Assembly (NCBI RefSeq): GCF_027270315.1
Contig: NZ_CP114413.1
Coordinates: 4,216,001 to 4,280,000, forward strand
Origin: Streptomyces cinnabarinus
GTDB lineage: Bacteria > Actinomycetota > Actinomycetes > Streptomycetales > Streptomycetaceae
DNA: 64,000 nucleotides
Direction: 5' to 3'
Shown: one piece after another, positions 1 through 9,040 of the stretch
Numbering within the stretch: position 1 is the stretch's first letter
How the letters are laid out: each line of letters opens with the position of its first letter
The notes under the pieces: model-generated
Databases searched by the model: none
What the model was told of the DNA's origin: nothing
The model's input: the letters and a program-made list of their open reading frames with translations, nothing else
Translations under genes and position numbers: made by a program

Positions 1-129
1 GTTCGAATGGTGCTTGGTAAAGAAAGTAAAGACACCTGGAACCTTGGCCACCCCTCTCCGCGTTCATAGGGGTAGCTGTAGCTTCAAGGCCGTACTGCCG
101 TACGCAAACGAGGGAAGGGACTCCCAACA

Positions 130-705
130 ATGGCTGTAAGCCTGTCCAAGGGTGGCAACGTCTCGCTCACCAAGGAGGCTCCGGGCCTGACCGCCGTCAC
201 CGTGGGCCTCGGCTGGGACGTCCGCACCACCACCGGCACGGACTTCGACCTCGACGCCTCCGCGATCGCGGTCAACACGCAGGGCAAGGTCTACTCCGAC
301 GCCCACTTCGTGTTCTTCAACAACAAGCAGACCCCGGACCAGACCATCGTCCACACCGGCGACAACCGCACGGGTGAGGGCGCGGGCGACGACGAGGCGA
401 TCAACGTCAACCTGGCGGGCCTCCCCGCCGACATCGAGAAGATCGTCTTCCCGGTCTCGATCTACGAGGCCGAGGGCCGCTCGCAGAACTTCGGCCAGGT
501 CCGCAACGCCTACATCCGCATCCTCAACCAGGCCGGCGGCGCCGAGATCGCGCGCTACGACCTGTCCGAGGACGCGGCCACCGAGACGGCCATGGTCTTC
601 GGCGAGCTGTACCGCAACGGCGCCGAGTGGAAGTTCCGCGCCGTCGGCCAGGGCTACGCCTCGGGCCTGGTGGGCATCGCCCAGGACTTCGGCGTCAACG
701 TCTGA
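130..705 (+). CDS. terD: TerD/CABP1-family tellurium resistance protein
   Basis: 191 residues, the usual length for single-domain TerD proteins. The N terminus (MAVSLSKGGNVSLTKEAPGL) and the acidic calcium-binding segments DFDLDASA and DNRTGEGAGDDEAINVNL are family hallmarks. These are cytoplasmic Ca2+-binding proteins linked to tellurite, oxidative or envelope stress; the biochemical role is not settled. The start follows a GGGAAGGGA ribosome-binding site about 10 bases upstream. Bases 1-129 hold no gene, only its leader and presumably its promoter. A strong hairpin follows directly. Streptomyces usually carries several terD paralogues, so the exact orthologue is not fixed. Confidence 0.93.
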   Translation: MAVSLSKGGNVSLTKEAPGLTAVTVGLGWDVRTTTGTDFDLDASAIAVNTQGKVYSDAHFVFFNNKQTPDQTIVHTGDNRTGEGAGDDEAINVNLAGLPADIEKIVFPVSIYEAEGRSQNFGQVRNAYIRILNQAGGAEIARYDLSEDAATETAMVFGELYRNGAEWKFRAVGQGYASGLVGIAQDFGVNV

Positions 706-716
706 CACCGACCCAC

Positions 717-748
717 CCGAAACCCCCGGCTCCGGCCGGGGGTTTCGG
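717..748. terminator. Bidirectional hairpin terminator
   Basis: Perfect 13-bp inverted repeat (CCGAAACCCCCGG and its complement) around a 6-base loop, between the convergent terD-like gene and the quinone oxidoreductase. There is no strong U tract, as is common in Streptomyces. Confidence 0.8.
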
Positions 749-763
749 CGTGGTGGGCCCGTC

Positions 764-1744
764 TCACGGCTCCAGCACGACCTTCCCCACCGTCCCCCGC
801 GTCTCCAGCGCCCGGTGTGCCGCGGCCGCCTCCGCGAGGGGGAAGCGCGTGACCGCCGGAACCATACGGCCCTCCGCCGCCTCCATCAACGCGCGGAGTT
901 CGAGCGTGCGGACGGGGTTGGGGCCGCCCGCCTTGCCGAGCATCGAGGCGCCGAGGACCTGCTCGGAGAGGCCCTCGACGAGGTAGGGCTCGCCGTCGTG
1001 GATGCCTTCGCCGGACCAGCCGAAGACGATGTGCTTGCCGTCGGCGCCGAGGAGGGCGACGGACTCCTGGGCCACGGTGCCGCCCACACCGTCGAAGACG
1101 ACCGTCGCCGTCCGCCCACCCAGCCACGCGCGCACCTTCTCCGGCCAGTCGGGGTCCTTGTAGTCGACGGCCAGGTCGGCGCCGCTCGCCTGCACGCGCG
1201 CGACCTTCTCCGGACCGCCGGCCAGGCCGATGACCGTGGCCCCGGCGTGCCTGGCGTACTGCACGAGCAGGGTGCCGATGCCCCCGGCCGCCGCCGGGAC
1301 GACGACCACGGAGTCCGGGCCCAGTTCGGCGAACTGAAGGATCCCCATCGTCGTACGCCCCGTGCCGATCATGGCGACCGCCTCGGCGAAGTCCAGGCCG
1401 GCCGGGATCTCGTGCAGCCGTTCGACCTCGGTGACGGTCAGTTCGGCGTAACCGCCGGGCGCGAAGCCGATGTGGGCCACCACCCGCTTGCCGAGCCAGA
1501 GTTCGGCCACCCCCTCACCGAGCGACTCGACCACGCCCGCGACTTCCCGGCCCGGGATCGTCGGCAGCGCGGCCGGGGCCGGGCCGGGGCCCGCATGGCC
1601 CTCACGCAGAGCGGTGTCGAGCAGATGGACGCCGGCCGCGGCGACGGCGATCCGAACCTGGCCGGGGCCGGGCCGGGGATCCTCGACCTGCTCGTGGGTG
1701 AGGTTCTCGGCCGGGCCGAAGGCGTGCAGACGGATGGCGTGCAT
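764..1744 (-). CDS. Zinc-type/quinone oxidoreductase (MDR superfamily)
   Basis: 326-residue medium-chain dehydrogenase/reductase of the NADPH:quinone oxidoreductase type. The N-terminal GroES-like part contains RIAVAAAGVHLLDTALREG; the Rossmann part has AAAGGIGTLLVQYARHAGATVIG, binding NADPH. The cysteines that hold structural zinc in alcohol dehydrogenases are not evident, which supports a QorA-like, zinc-free enzyme. Expected role is cytosolic two- or one-electron reduction of quinones or enones; substrate unknown. It converges on the terD-like gene and has its own upstream gap, so it looks monocistronic. Confidence 0.9.
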   Translation of the reverse strand: MHAIRLHAFGPAENLTHEQVEDPRPGPGQVRIAVAAAGVHLLDTALREGHAGPGPAPAALPTIPGREVAGVVESLGEGVAELWLGKRVVAHIGFAPGGYAELTVTEVERLHEIPAGLDFAEAVAMIGTGRTTMGILQFAELGPDSVVVVPAAAGGIGTLLVQYARHAGATVIGLAGGPEKVARVQASGADLAVDYKDPDWPEKVRAWLGGRTATVVFDGVGGTVAQESVALLGADGKHIVFGWSGEGIHDGEPYLVEGLSEQVLGASMLGKAGGPNPVRTLELRALMEAAEGRMVPAVTRFPLAEAAAAHRALETRGTVGKVVLEP

Positions 1745-1811
1745 CAGGGGACCCCCATCGAGGTGCGCATCTAGGTGCGTACGGCTGTCTCAGGCCCCCA
1801 ACTCTTCAACC

Positions 1812-2969
1812 TCAAGCATGCTTGAGGTCAAGGGTCCGCTGGCCGAGCGCCAGCGACACCGCGGTGAGGGCGCTGTTGAACGACACCTCCGAGAGCACGC
1901 CGGGCGCGGCCACCTGGTCGCCCGCGAGATAGACGCCGTCCCCGCGGTCGATGGCGGGCCGGTCCCGCCAGCTGGTGCCGGGCAGGTCCACGGCGCCGGT
2001 ACGGCCGTTCGCGAGGGCCTCCCGCCGCCAGGTGACCCGGTCCCGCCAGCCCTCGAAGGCGAGGTCCAGCAGCTCCTCGGCGCGGGCGATCCCGGCCGCC
2101 TTCGACTCGTCGGGGCCGAGCGGGATCTGCCCCTGGATCAGCGACTCACCGGCCGGCGCAAGGGTCCGGTCCTGCGCGGTGAACCGCTCGATCCATCCCG
2201 TGCGGTCCAGGTCGGACACGGCGAAGGCGTCGCCGCGCCGGGTGCGCAGGGCGAGGTCGATCAGCGCCGTACGGCCGCTCGTCCAGGTCAGGCTGTCGTC
2301 CTTGAGTAGCCGCCGGGCGGAGTCCAGCGAGGTGGCGACGACGACCGGGGTGTCGGTCGGGAGGGTGTCGACGCGGGACAGGGTCTCCATCCGGACCCCG
2401 AGGTTCCAGGCGTGGTCGGCCATCCGCCCGATGACACTGCCCCAGCCGCCGCGCGGGTAGTGCGCCTCCGGGGGCAGCTTGGTGGCCCGCCGCAGCCGCT
2501 CCTGCACGAAGGCGGCGGACAGCGATCCCGGGTCGTGGTGGAAGAGGGCCACGGCGGAGTAGTGGGCCGCCGCGCGGGCGCCCTCCTCGCCCGCGATGCC
2601 GGTCGCCCAGGTCAGGAAGTCGACGTCGACCGGCGCCTGGGGCAGACCGCGGCGCAGCATCTTGAGCATGCCGAAGGGCGGGGTGCGGCGCAGTGCGCCG
2701 TGGTGCCGCAGCCGCAGCCGGGCGGCCTCCAGGGGCGGGAGCTGGGCGAGCGGTCCGATGAGGCTGCGCTGCCGGAGCCAGGACCAGTGCGGGCCGCCGT
2801 TGTAGAGGGCGTGCGGTCCCTCGTTGGTGCGGTACGGCCCCTCGGCGGTCCGCGCCCGTCCGCCCAGGGTGTGGTGGGCCTCGTAGACGGTGACGTCGGC
2901 GCCCGATTCGGCGGCGGTGATGGCCGCGGCGAGTCCGGCGAAGCCGCCGCCGATGACGGTGATGCGCAT
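1812..2969 (-). CDS. FAD-dependent oxidoreductase, phytoene-desaturase/amine-oxidase-like
   Basis: 385 residues. The N-terminal dinucleotide-binding motif GGGFAGLAAAITAAESGADV is followed by the acidic ribose-binding E and a GGRA motif (HHTLGGRARTA), as in carotenoid desaturases and flavin amine oxidases. The C-terminal FAD motif GDGVYLAGDQVAAPGVLSEVS is intact. No carotenoid or terpenoid genes are adjacent, so the substrate is unknown. It is preceded by a very good match to an ECF41 promoter (3026-3053), which suggests control by one or both sigma factors at 49.7-51.6 kb. It is divergent from the pentapeptide gene. Confidence 0.88.
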   Translation of the reverse strand: MRITVIGGGFAGLAAAITAAESGADVTVYEAHHTLGGRARTAEGPYRTNEGPHALYNGGPHWSWLRQRSLIGPLAQLPPLEAARLRLRHHGALRRTPPFGMLKMLRRGLPQAPVDVDFLTWATGIAGEEGARAAAHYSAVALFHHDPGSLSAAFVQERLRRATKLPPEAHYPRGGWGSVIGRMADHAWNLGVRMETLSRVDTLPTDTPVVVATSLDSARRLLKDDSLTWTSGRTALIDLALRTRRGDAFAVSDLDRTGWIERFTAQDRTLAPAGESLIQGQIPLGPDESKAAGIARAEELLDLAFEGWRDRVTWRREALANGRTGAVDLPGTSWRDRPAIDRGDGVYLAGDQVAAPGVLSEVSFNSALTAVSLALGQRTLDLKHA

Positions 2970-3025
2970 AGGGGTCTCCCTCTGCTCGGGTGGCCTGCTG
3001 CTCGGTGGCCTTTCTCTGCAAGTAC

Positions 3026-3053
3026 GACGCGACGGGGGCCGCCAAATGTGACA
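3026..3053 (-). promoter_or_regulatory. Putative ECF41-type promoter
   Basis: On the minus strand TGTCACA (3053-3047) is followed after 17 bases by CGTC (3029-3026), about 57 bases upstream of the flavoprotein start. This matches the ECF41 consensus as I recall it (TGTCACA, about 16 bp, CGTC). The same arrangement recurs at 52566-52593 and, with one changed base and a 16-bp spacer, at 50621-50647. Confidence 0.6.
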
Positions 3054-3121
3054 TCGGCCCGAGAGCGGCTGGATCTTCGCAGGTCAGGGGCTTTGTCAGT
3101 GGTCGGGTGCAGCATGGGGGC

Positions 3122-3796
3122 ATGGCGACTACGGGTGGCGGCGGTACGAAGGTGAAGGCGGTCCGGCGCCCCGAGGTGCGGCTGCCGGCGCTGGCGGAGT
3201 TCACCGAGGGGGAGCTGGAGCCGGACGGCGACTACGACGGCCTTGAGTTCCGGGAGGCTGATCTCGCGGGGCAGGACGGGGGCGGGGCGCGCTTCATGGA
3301 CTGCGCGCTCAAGGCGTGCGCGCTGGACGAGACCCGGCTCACCCACGCCCGCTTCCTGGACTCGGTGCTGACCGCCCCGCGCGGGGTCGGTACGGACCTG
3401 GCGGAGGCGACGCTGCGGGACGTGGAGCTGCTCGACGCCCGCCTCGGCGGGGTCCAGCTGCACGGCGCCGCCCTGGAGCGGGTCCTGATCCGCGGCGGCA
3501 AGATCGACTACCTGAACCTGCGCGCGGCCCGCCTGAGAGACGTGGTCTTCGAGAACTGCGTCCTGGTGGAGCCGGACTTCGGCGGCGCCGGGCTGGAGCG
3601 GGTCTCGTTCCCGGGGTGCGTGCTGAAGGGCGCGGATCTCGCGGGGGCGACCTTGACGGACGTCGACCTCAGAGAGACGGCGTCCCTGGAGATCGCGCGG
3701 GGTGTGGACCGGCTGGCGGGGGCGGTGATCAGCACGGGGCAACTGCTGGATCTGGCACCGGTGCTGGCGGCCGCCCTGGGGATCCGGGTGGAGTAG
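3122..3796 (+). CDS. Pentapeptide repeat protein
   Basis: 224 residues starting at the ATG at 3122; an in-frame upstream extension runs through the divergent promoter region and is unlikely to be translated. From about residue 40 the sequence is built from A(D/N)LXX-like five-residue repeats such as READLAGQD, LKGADLAGATLTDVDLRE, predicting a right-handed quadrilateral beta-helix. Some pentapeptide proteins mimic DNA and protect gyrase from quinolones, but most have no known role, and nothing here picks a function. It ends a few bases before the convergent hypothetical gene. Confidence 0.88.
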   Translation: MATTGGGGTKVKAVRRPEVRLPALAEFTEGELEPDGDYDGLEFREADLAGQDGGGARFMDCALKACALDETRLTHARFLDSVLTAPRGVGTDLAEATLRDVELLDARLGGVQLHGAALERVLIRGGKIDYLNLRAARLRDVVFENCVLVEPDFGGAGLERVSFPGCVLKGADLAGATLTDVDLRETASLEIARGVDRLAGAVISTGQLLDLAPVLAAALGIRVE

Positions 3797-3802
3797 CGGG
3801 GC

Positions 3803-4336
3803 TCAGGGCAGGCGCGGGAAGCGGGCCTGGAGGGTCCAGATCGCCGGGTTCTCCGCGAGGTCCTCGTGCAGATCGCACAGGTCGGCGATCAGGTCGTGCA
3901 GGAAGTCCCGGGCCTCGCGCCTGAGTTCGGTGTGCGAGAAGGTCAGCGGGGCCTCCTCCGCGGGCATCCAGTCCGACTCCACGTCGACCCAGCCGAAGCG
4001 GCGCTCGAAGAGCATCCGGTCGGTGGACTCGGTGAAGTCCAGCTCCGCCCGCTGCGGCCGGGAGGCCCGGGAACCCGCCGGGTCCTGGTCGATGCGCTCC
4101 ACGATGTCGCACAGCGCCCACGCGAAGTCCAGCACCGGCACCCATCCCCAGGCTGTGGACAGCTCCCGGTCCGCCTTGGTGTCCGCGAGATAGACATCAC
4201 CGCAGAACAGGTCGTGCCGCAGCGCGTGGACATCCGCGCGGCGATAGTCCATCTGTGGCGGGTCCGGAAAGCGGTTGGAGAGGGCATAGCCGATGTCGAG
4301 CACGTAGGTGATGGTGTCACGGCCTCGTAGGATCAC
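3803..4336 (-). CDS. Conserved hypothetical protein
   Basis: 177 residues if the GTG at 4336 is used; a GTG at 4303 would remove 11 residues. The protein is acidic and tryptophan-rich, with WGWVPVLDFAWALCDIVERID in the middle and a helical C terminus (REARDFLHDLIADLCDLHEDLAE). I recognise no domain, signal peptide or membrane segment, so it is probably cytoplasmic. It is divergent from the M1 peptidase gene, and the two candidate start codons lie only four bases apart. Confidence 0.72.
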   Translation of the reverse strand: MILRGRDTITYVLDIGYALSNRFPDPPQMDYRRADVHALRHDLFCGDVYLADTKADRELSTAWGWVPVLDFAWALCDIVERIDQDPAGSRASRPQRAELDFTESTDRMLFERRFGWVDVESDWMPAEEAPLTFSHTELRREARDFLHDLIADLCDLHEDLAENPAIWTLQARFPRLP

Positions 4337-4340
4337 GGTC

Positions 4341-5711
4341 GTGTCCCGGTTCGTACAGCTACGCCTGGTTCCCGCCCTGCTCGCCCTGGCGGCCTGCGCC
4401 GGTGGGGGGCACGGCTCCCCCGGCACCCCCGGCCTGGGCGACCCGTACTTCCCGAAGGCCGGCAACGGCGGCTACGACGTCAGCCACTACGCCCTGGTCC
4501 TCGACTACGAGCCCGGCACCCGCCGCCTCTCCGGCACCGCGACCGTCACCGCCCGCGCCACCCAGGACCTCTCCTCCTTCAACCTGGACCTGAAAGGGCT
4601 CACCGTCGACGGCGTCACCGTCGAGGGCGCGGGCGCCGACTGGGACCGCGACGGCACGGAACTGACCGTCCGCCCGCCCGAGCCCCTCGACGACGGCGAG
4701 ACCTTCACCGTGCGGGTCCGCTACTCCGGCACCCCGAGGACGATCACCGACCCGGACGGCTCCCAGGAGGGCTGGCTGCGCACCCCCGACGGCGCCCTCG
4801 CACTCGGCGAGCCCACCGGTTCCATGGCCTGGTTCCCCGGCAACCACCACCCCGCCGACAAGGCGTCGTACACCATCACGGTCACCGTCCCGAAGGGCGT
4901 CGAGGCCGTCTCCAACGGGGAGCCGGCCGGCCGGCGCACCGCCAGGGGCCGTACGACGTACGAGTGGCGCGTCGCCGAGCCGATGGCGAGTTACGTCGCC
5001 ACGCTCGCGATCGGGGAGTACGACATCCGCCGTGGCACGGCCGGGGACGTGCCGGTGTACACCGCCGTCGACCCGGAGGAGGGCAGCCCGGAGGCGATCG
5101 GCGAGCTGCCCGATGTCCTGGAGTGGGCGGAGTACAACTTCGGGCCGTACCCCTTCTCCTCCACCGGCATGATCATCGCCCGCGCGGGCGCCTCCGACTA
5201 CGCGCTGGAGACCCAGAACCGCCCCGTCTTCCCCGGCGCCCCCGACACCGAGCTGCTCGTCCACGAGCTGGCCCACCAGTGGTTCGGCAACTCCGTGACG
5301 CCCCGCACCTGGCGGGACATGTGGCTCAACGAGGGCTTCGCCACCTACGCCGAGTGGCTGTGGGAGGAGGACCAGGGCGGCGACAGCGCCGAGGAGACCT
5401 TCCAGGCGCTGTACGACAGCGACGACACCGACCTGTGGGCCTTCCCGCCCGCCGAGCCGCCCGGCCCGGCGGACATCTCCGACCGGCCGGTCTACGACCG
5501 CGGTGCCATGGTCGTCCACCGGATCCGAGCGCAGGTCGGCGACGAGGCGTTCTACGACCTCGTCCAGGGCTGGACGGCCGCCCACCGCCACGGCAACGCG
5601 GACACCGAGGACTTCACGCGGTACGTCGAACAGCAGGCTCCGGACGAGGACTTCGACTCCGTCTGGGAGGACTGGCTGTACGGCGAGGGCAAGCCGGACC
5701 GGCCCGGCTGA
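4341..5711 (+). CDS. M1-family metallopeptidase lipoprotein
   Basis: 456 residues from the GTG at 4341. A short signal sequence ends in the lipobox LAAC, so the mature protein is predicted to be anchored outside the membrane. The zinc-site motif HELAHQWFGN and downstream NEGFATYAEW (HExxH-18-E) and the exopeptidase-type motif around GSMAWFP define an M1 (aminopeptidase N-like) enzyme. It lacks the long C-terminal domain of PepN and resembles short secreted Streptomyces M1 peptidases. Expected role is release of N-terminal amino acids from extracellular peptides. TAGGAT lies 8 bases before the start, so a leaderless transcript is possible. Confidence 0.9.
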   Translation: MSRFVQLRLVPALLALAACAGGGHGSPGTPGLGDPYFPKAGNGGYDVSHYALVLDYEPGTRRLSGTATVTARATQDLSSFNLDLKGLTVDGVTVEGAGADWDRDGTELTVRPPEPLDDGETFTVRVRYSGTPRTITDPDGSQEGWLRTPDGALALGEPTGSMAWFPGNHHPADKASYTITVTVPKGVEAVSNGEPAGRRTARGRTTYEWRVAEPMASYVATLAIGEYDIRRGTAGDVPVYTAVDPEEGSPEAIGELPDVLEWAEYNFGPYPFSSTGMIIARAGASDYALETQNRPVFPGAPDTELLVHELAHQWFGNSVTPRTWRDMWLNEGFATYAEWLWEEDQGGDSAEETFQALYDSDDTDLWAFPPAEPPGPADISDRPVYDRGAMVVHRIRAQVGDEAFYDLVQGWTAAHRHGNADTEDFTRYVEQQAPDEDFDSVWEDWLYGEGKPDRPG

Positions 5712-5720
5712 CGGGCGCGC

Positions 5721-6689
5721 TCAGGGCCCCGCGAACCCCGCCAGCAGCTGCGCCAGATCCGGTGGCCACAGGGGATCCGGTGCCGCGGCCAGCTCCTCGC
5801 GGCTCCACCAGCGCCAGGCGAGGATGCCGTCCTCGGCGTGCGCGGCGGCGAGGTGGGGGCCGGTGGGCGGGCGGCGCGGGCCGCGGGTGACGTAGACGTG
5901 CTCGTGCTGGTGGACGGGGCCCACGGCGTGCGTGAAGTCGTGCTCCCAGGTGCACAGCAGCGGCCCCGGCTCCAGATCGGTCCAGCCGGTCTCCTCGCGC
6001 AGCTCACGCAGGGCGCCCTCGCGCGGGCCCTCGCCGGACTCCAGCCCGCCGCCGGGCGGCGCCCAGTGGACACCGACCTCGACATTGTCGTACCGGAAGA
6101 GGAACACCGCCCCCTCCGGGTCCACCACGACCACCCGGGCGGCGCGGCGCGGGGTGCGCAGCGGTTTGCGCAGGACCGTGCAGGGGCGGCCCATCGCCCG
6201 GTCCTCGCGCTCGTCGACGACCTCGTAGCCGAGGGCGGTCCAGAAGGTGAGGCCCTTGGGGTTGCCGGCGAGCACGGCCAGCCGTACGGCGGTCCGCCCG
6301 GCCGCGCGGAAGCGGTCCTCCACGCCGTGCGCGATCCGCCGCCCGTACCCCCGGCCGTGCATGCTCGCGTCCACCATCAGCAGCCCGATCCACGGGTCCG
6401 GATCGGCCGGGTCGGGATGGCGCGCGAGCGTGATCACCACCCCGACCAGCCGCCCCTCGCTCCGGGCGAGCAGCACCTCGGCGTCCGGGTTCGCCAGCTC
6501 GTCCGCCAGCGCCACCGCCACCTGCTCGGGCCGCACATCGTCCGGATCCGGGAAGTCCCCGCTGAGGGCGTGGAAATCACGGTTGGCGGCGTAGAGCGCG
6601 GTGAGCTCGGTCAGCAGCGGGGCGGGGATGTCGTGGTCGGGGGTGACGGAAAGGGGTTCGAGGATCACACCGACGACGCTACTGCGCAC
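5721..6689 (-). CDS. Bifunctional GNAT acetyltransferase / Nudix hydrolase
   Basis: 322 residues with two fused enzymes. Residues about 10-175 are a GNAT fold with the acetyl-CoA loop HGRGYGRRIAHGVEDR and NPKGLTFWTALGYEVVDE. Residues about 185-320 are a Nudix domain with a complete box (GGLESGEGPREGALRELREE then TGW). Substrates of neither half can be read from sequence; such fusions are often described as house-cleaning or detoxifying enzymes, which is only a guess. It converges on the M1 peptidase gene with 9 bases between stops. Confidence 0.88.
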   Translation of the reverse strand: MRSSVVGVILEPLSVTPDHDIPAPLLTELTALYAANRDFHALSGDFPDPDDVRPEQVAVALADELANPDAEVLLARSEGRLVGVVITLARHPDPADPDPWIGLLMVDASMHGRGYGRRIAHGVEDRFRAAGRTAVRLAVLAGNPKGLTFWTALGYEVVDEREDRAMGRPCTVLRKPLRTPRRAARVVVVDPEGAVFLFRYDNVEVGVHWAPPGGGLESGEGPREGALRELREETGWTDLEPGPLLCTWEHDFTHAVGPVHQHEHVYVTRGPRRPPTGPHLAAAHAEDGILAWRWWSREELAAAPDPLWPPDLAQLLAGFAGP

Positions 6690-6713
6690 GGCCCAACCCG
6701 CGCCGCACCGACC

Positions 6714-8120
6714 TCAGTTCCGCCCTGCCACCCAGTCCGCGACCCGGGCCAGCCGCGACGACTGGGCCCCGTGCGTCGACGTCTCGCGCCGGTCGGCCGC
6801 CCGGTACACGGCGTACATGCCCTGCACCCCCAGCCAGCGCAGCGGCTCCGGCTCCCACTTGCGCACCTTGTGGCCCACCCAGGGCAGTTCCGTCAGCTCC
6901 GTGCGCCCGCCCTGCCCCGAGTCCTGCTGGACCAGGTCGCGCAGGGTGCGGGCGGCGAGATTCGCCGTGGCGACGCCCGAGCCGACGTAGCCGCCCGCCC
7001 AGCCGAGCCCGGTCGAGCGGTCCAGGGTCACCGTGGCGCACCAGTCCCGGGGCACGCCCAGCACCCCGGACCAGGCGTGCGCCACCCGCACGCCCGCGAG
7101 GGAGGGGAAGAACCCGAGCAGGATCTCGCGCAGCGCCTCGACGGTCGCGTCCTGGGTCCGCCCGTCGTTGTCGGTCCGCGAGCCGAAGCGGTAGGGCACC
7201 CCGCGCCCGCCGAGCGCGATCCGGCCGTCGGCGGTGCGCTGGGCGTACATGTAGGCGTGCGCCATGTCGCCGAGCGTCTCGCGGCCGTCCCAGCCGACCG
7301 ACTCCCACTGCTCGTCGGTCAGCGGCTCGGTGACGACCATCGAGGAGTTCATCGGCAGCCAGGTCCGCCGCTCGCCCTTGAGCGCGGCGGTGAAGCCCTC
7401 GGTGCAGCGCAGGACGTAGGGCGCGCGGACGGTGCCGTACGGCGTCACCGCGTGCTGGGGCCGGATCCCGGTCACCGGCGTCCGCTCGTGGATGACGACC
7501 CCGAGCGCCTCGGCCGCCGCCGCGAGCCCCTTCACCAGCTTCACCGGATGCACCCGGGCGCCGTGCGGGGTCCAGGTCGAGCCGACCGCGTCCGCGACCC
7601 GGATCCGCTCGGCGGTCTCCTGGGCGCCGTACAGCTCCCGGTCCCGCTCGCCGAAGGCCAGCTCCGCCTCGTGGAAGGCCCGCAACCGGGCCAACTGTGC
7701 GGGTGTGCGGGCCACTTCGAGCACCCCGCCCTGATGCACATCCGCCTCGATGCCCTCCGCCGCCGCGACGGCGACGACCTCGTCGACGGTGTCGTTCATG
7801 GCCCGCTGCAACCGTACGGCGGCGTCCTGGCCGTGCAGTTTCGCGTACCGGTCGCGGCCCGCGATGCCGTTGTACAGCCAGCCGCCGTTGCGCCCGGAGG
7901 CGCCGTAGCCGCAGAACTTCTGCTCAAGGACAGTGATCCGCAGGAAGGGCGCGGCCTTCTTCAGGTAGTACGCGGTCCACAGTCCCGTGTATCCGCCACC
8001 GACGATCACCACGTCCGCGGAGGCGTCCCCGGGCAGCGGCTCCCGCACCGCAGGGAGACCGTCGTCCGCGTACCAGTAGGAGATGCCGCCGTTGACGACA
8101 TCGCTGCCCGAGCTGCTCAT
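6714..8120 (-). CDS. FAD-dependent oxidoreductase, PuuB/DAO family
   Basis: 468 residues. The FAD-binding motif DVVIVGGGYTGLWTAYYL lies near residue 35, followed by E in VLEQKFCGYGASGRNGGW, the typical GASGRNGG signature of gamma-glutamylputrescine oxidase-like enzymes. A C-terminal GYVGSGVATANLAAR segment completes the flavin site. Likely oxidises a secondary or primary amine with release of H2O2 or transfer to another acceptor; the substrate is not determined. It is divergent from the APH-like kinase with 95 bases between starts. Confidence 0.88.
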   Translation of the reverse strand: MSSSGSDVVNGGISYWYADDGLPAVREPLPGDASADVVIVGGGYTGLWTAYYLKKAAPFLRITVLEQKFCGYGASGRNGGWLYNGIAGRDRYAKLHGQDAAVRLQRAMNDTVDEVVAVAAAEGIEADVHQGGVLEVARTPAQLARLRAFHEAELAFGERDRELYGAQETAERIRVADAVGSTWTPHGARVHPVKLVKGLAAAAEALGVVIHERTPVTGIRPQHAVTPYGTVRAPYVLRCTEGFTAALKGERRTWLPMNSSMVVTEPLTDEQWESVGWDGRETLGDMAHAYMYAQRTADGRIALGGRGVPYRFGSRTDNDGRTQDATVEALREILLGFFPSLAGVRVAHAWSGVLGVPRDWCATVTLDRSTGLGWAGGYVGSGVATANLAARTLRDLVQQDSGQGGRTELTELPWVGHKVRKWEPEPLRWLGVQGMYAVYRAADRRETSTHGAQSSRLARVADWVAGRN

Positions 8121-8215
8121 GGCCGGACGTTAACCCGCGCCGACGGCCACTGTCTCCTTCGGATTTCGTCGATATCGCGTGGTGAGCGACCCGGGAACAC
8201 CGCTACCGTCGGCCC

Positions 8216-9031
8216 GTGACCGACCTCCCGGACGAGCTGACGGAACGCGCCGCGCACTTCCTCCGACAGTGGGAGCTGCGCCGCGACGGCCCGCCCATGC
8301 GAGGCCGCTGCGCACATGTCCTGCCCGTGCTCCGGGCCGACGGAACGCCCGCCGTGCTCAAGCTCCAGGACGTCGACGACGAGACCGTGGGAGAGCCGGT
8401 CGCGCTACGGGCCTGGAACGGCGACGGCGCCGTAAGGCTCCTGGCCGCCGACAACGGCACCCTGCTCCTCGAACGCCTCGCCGCGGAACGCCCGTTGGAC
8501 GACCTGGAGGACACCCGCGAAGCCACCCTCGTCGTCGCCGGGCTGCTGGCCCGCCTGACCGCCGCCCCCGCCCCACCGGAACTCCGCCGCCTCGGCGACC
8601 TGGCCCCACGCCTCCTGGACCGCGCCGCGTCCGTACTCCCCCGGACGGGGGAACCGTCCCTGCTGGCGGACTGCGCGGCGGCGGTACGGGAGGTGGCGGA
8701 GGAGCCCGGCGACCGGCTCCTGCACTGGGACCTGCACTTCGAGAACGTCCTGGCCTCGGACCGCGCCCCCTGGCTGGCCATCGACCCCAAGCCGCTGGCG
8801 GGCGACCCCGGCTTCGAGCTTCTCCCCGCCCTCTGGAACCGCTTCGACCCCGACGAGGTCCTCTGGCGCTTCGACGCGATGACGGAGGTCCTCGGCCTGG
8901 ACCGGGACCGGGCCCAGGCCTGGACGCTGGGCCGGGTGCTCCAGAACGCGGTGTGGCAGATCGAGGAGGGCGACCCTCCGCTTCCGGAGCAACTGGACAT
9001 CGCCGAACGGCTGCGCGCCCACCGGGGTTAG
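8216..9031 (+). CDS. APH(6)-type aminoglycoside/hydroxyurea phosphotransferase family protein
   Basis: 271 residues, GTG start. The catalytic and metal-binding block HWDLHFENVLASDRAPWLAIDPKPLAGDPGFEL (about residues 175-207) is characteristic of the streptomycin 6-kinase family (APH_6_hur). Family members phosphorylate streptomycin, but many chromosomal copies in Streptomyces have unknown small-molecule substrates, so a resistance role should not be assumed. The next gene, a GNAT, starts 9 bases after its stop, so they are probably co-transcribed. Confidence 0.88.
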   Translation: MTDLPDELTERAAHFLRQWELRRDGPPMRGRCAHVLPVLRADGTPAVLKLQDVDDETVGEPVALRAWNGDGAVRLLAADNGTLLLERLAAERPLDDLEDTREATLVVAGLLARLTAAPAPPELRRLGDLAPRLLDRAASVLPRTGEPSLLADCAAAVREVAEEPGDRLLHWDLHFENVLASDRAPWLAIDPKPLAGDPGFELLPALWNRFDPDEVLWRFDAMTEVLGLDRDRAQAWTLGRVLQNAVWQIEEGDPPLPEQLDIAERLRAHRG

Positions 9032-9040
9032 CCTCACTCC

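Noticed and set aside
5838..8219. Open frame of about 790 codons on the plus strand
   Set aside because: It is opposite two well-supported minus-strand genes and has Arg/Gly/Pro/Val-rich low-complexity composition typical of high-GC antisense frames.
8216..9031. Calling the APH(6)-like kinase a streptomycin resistance gene
   Set aside because: The catalytic motif supports the family only; there are no streptomycin-biosynthesis or resistance neighbours.
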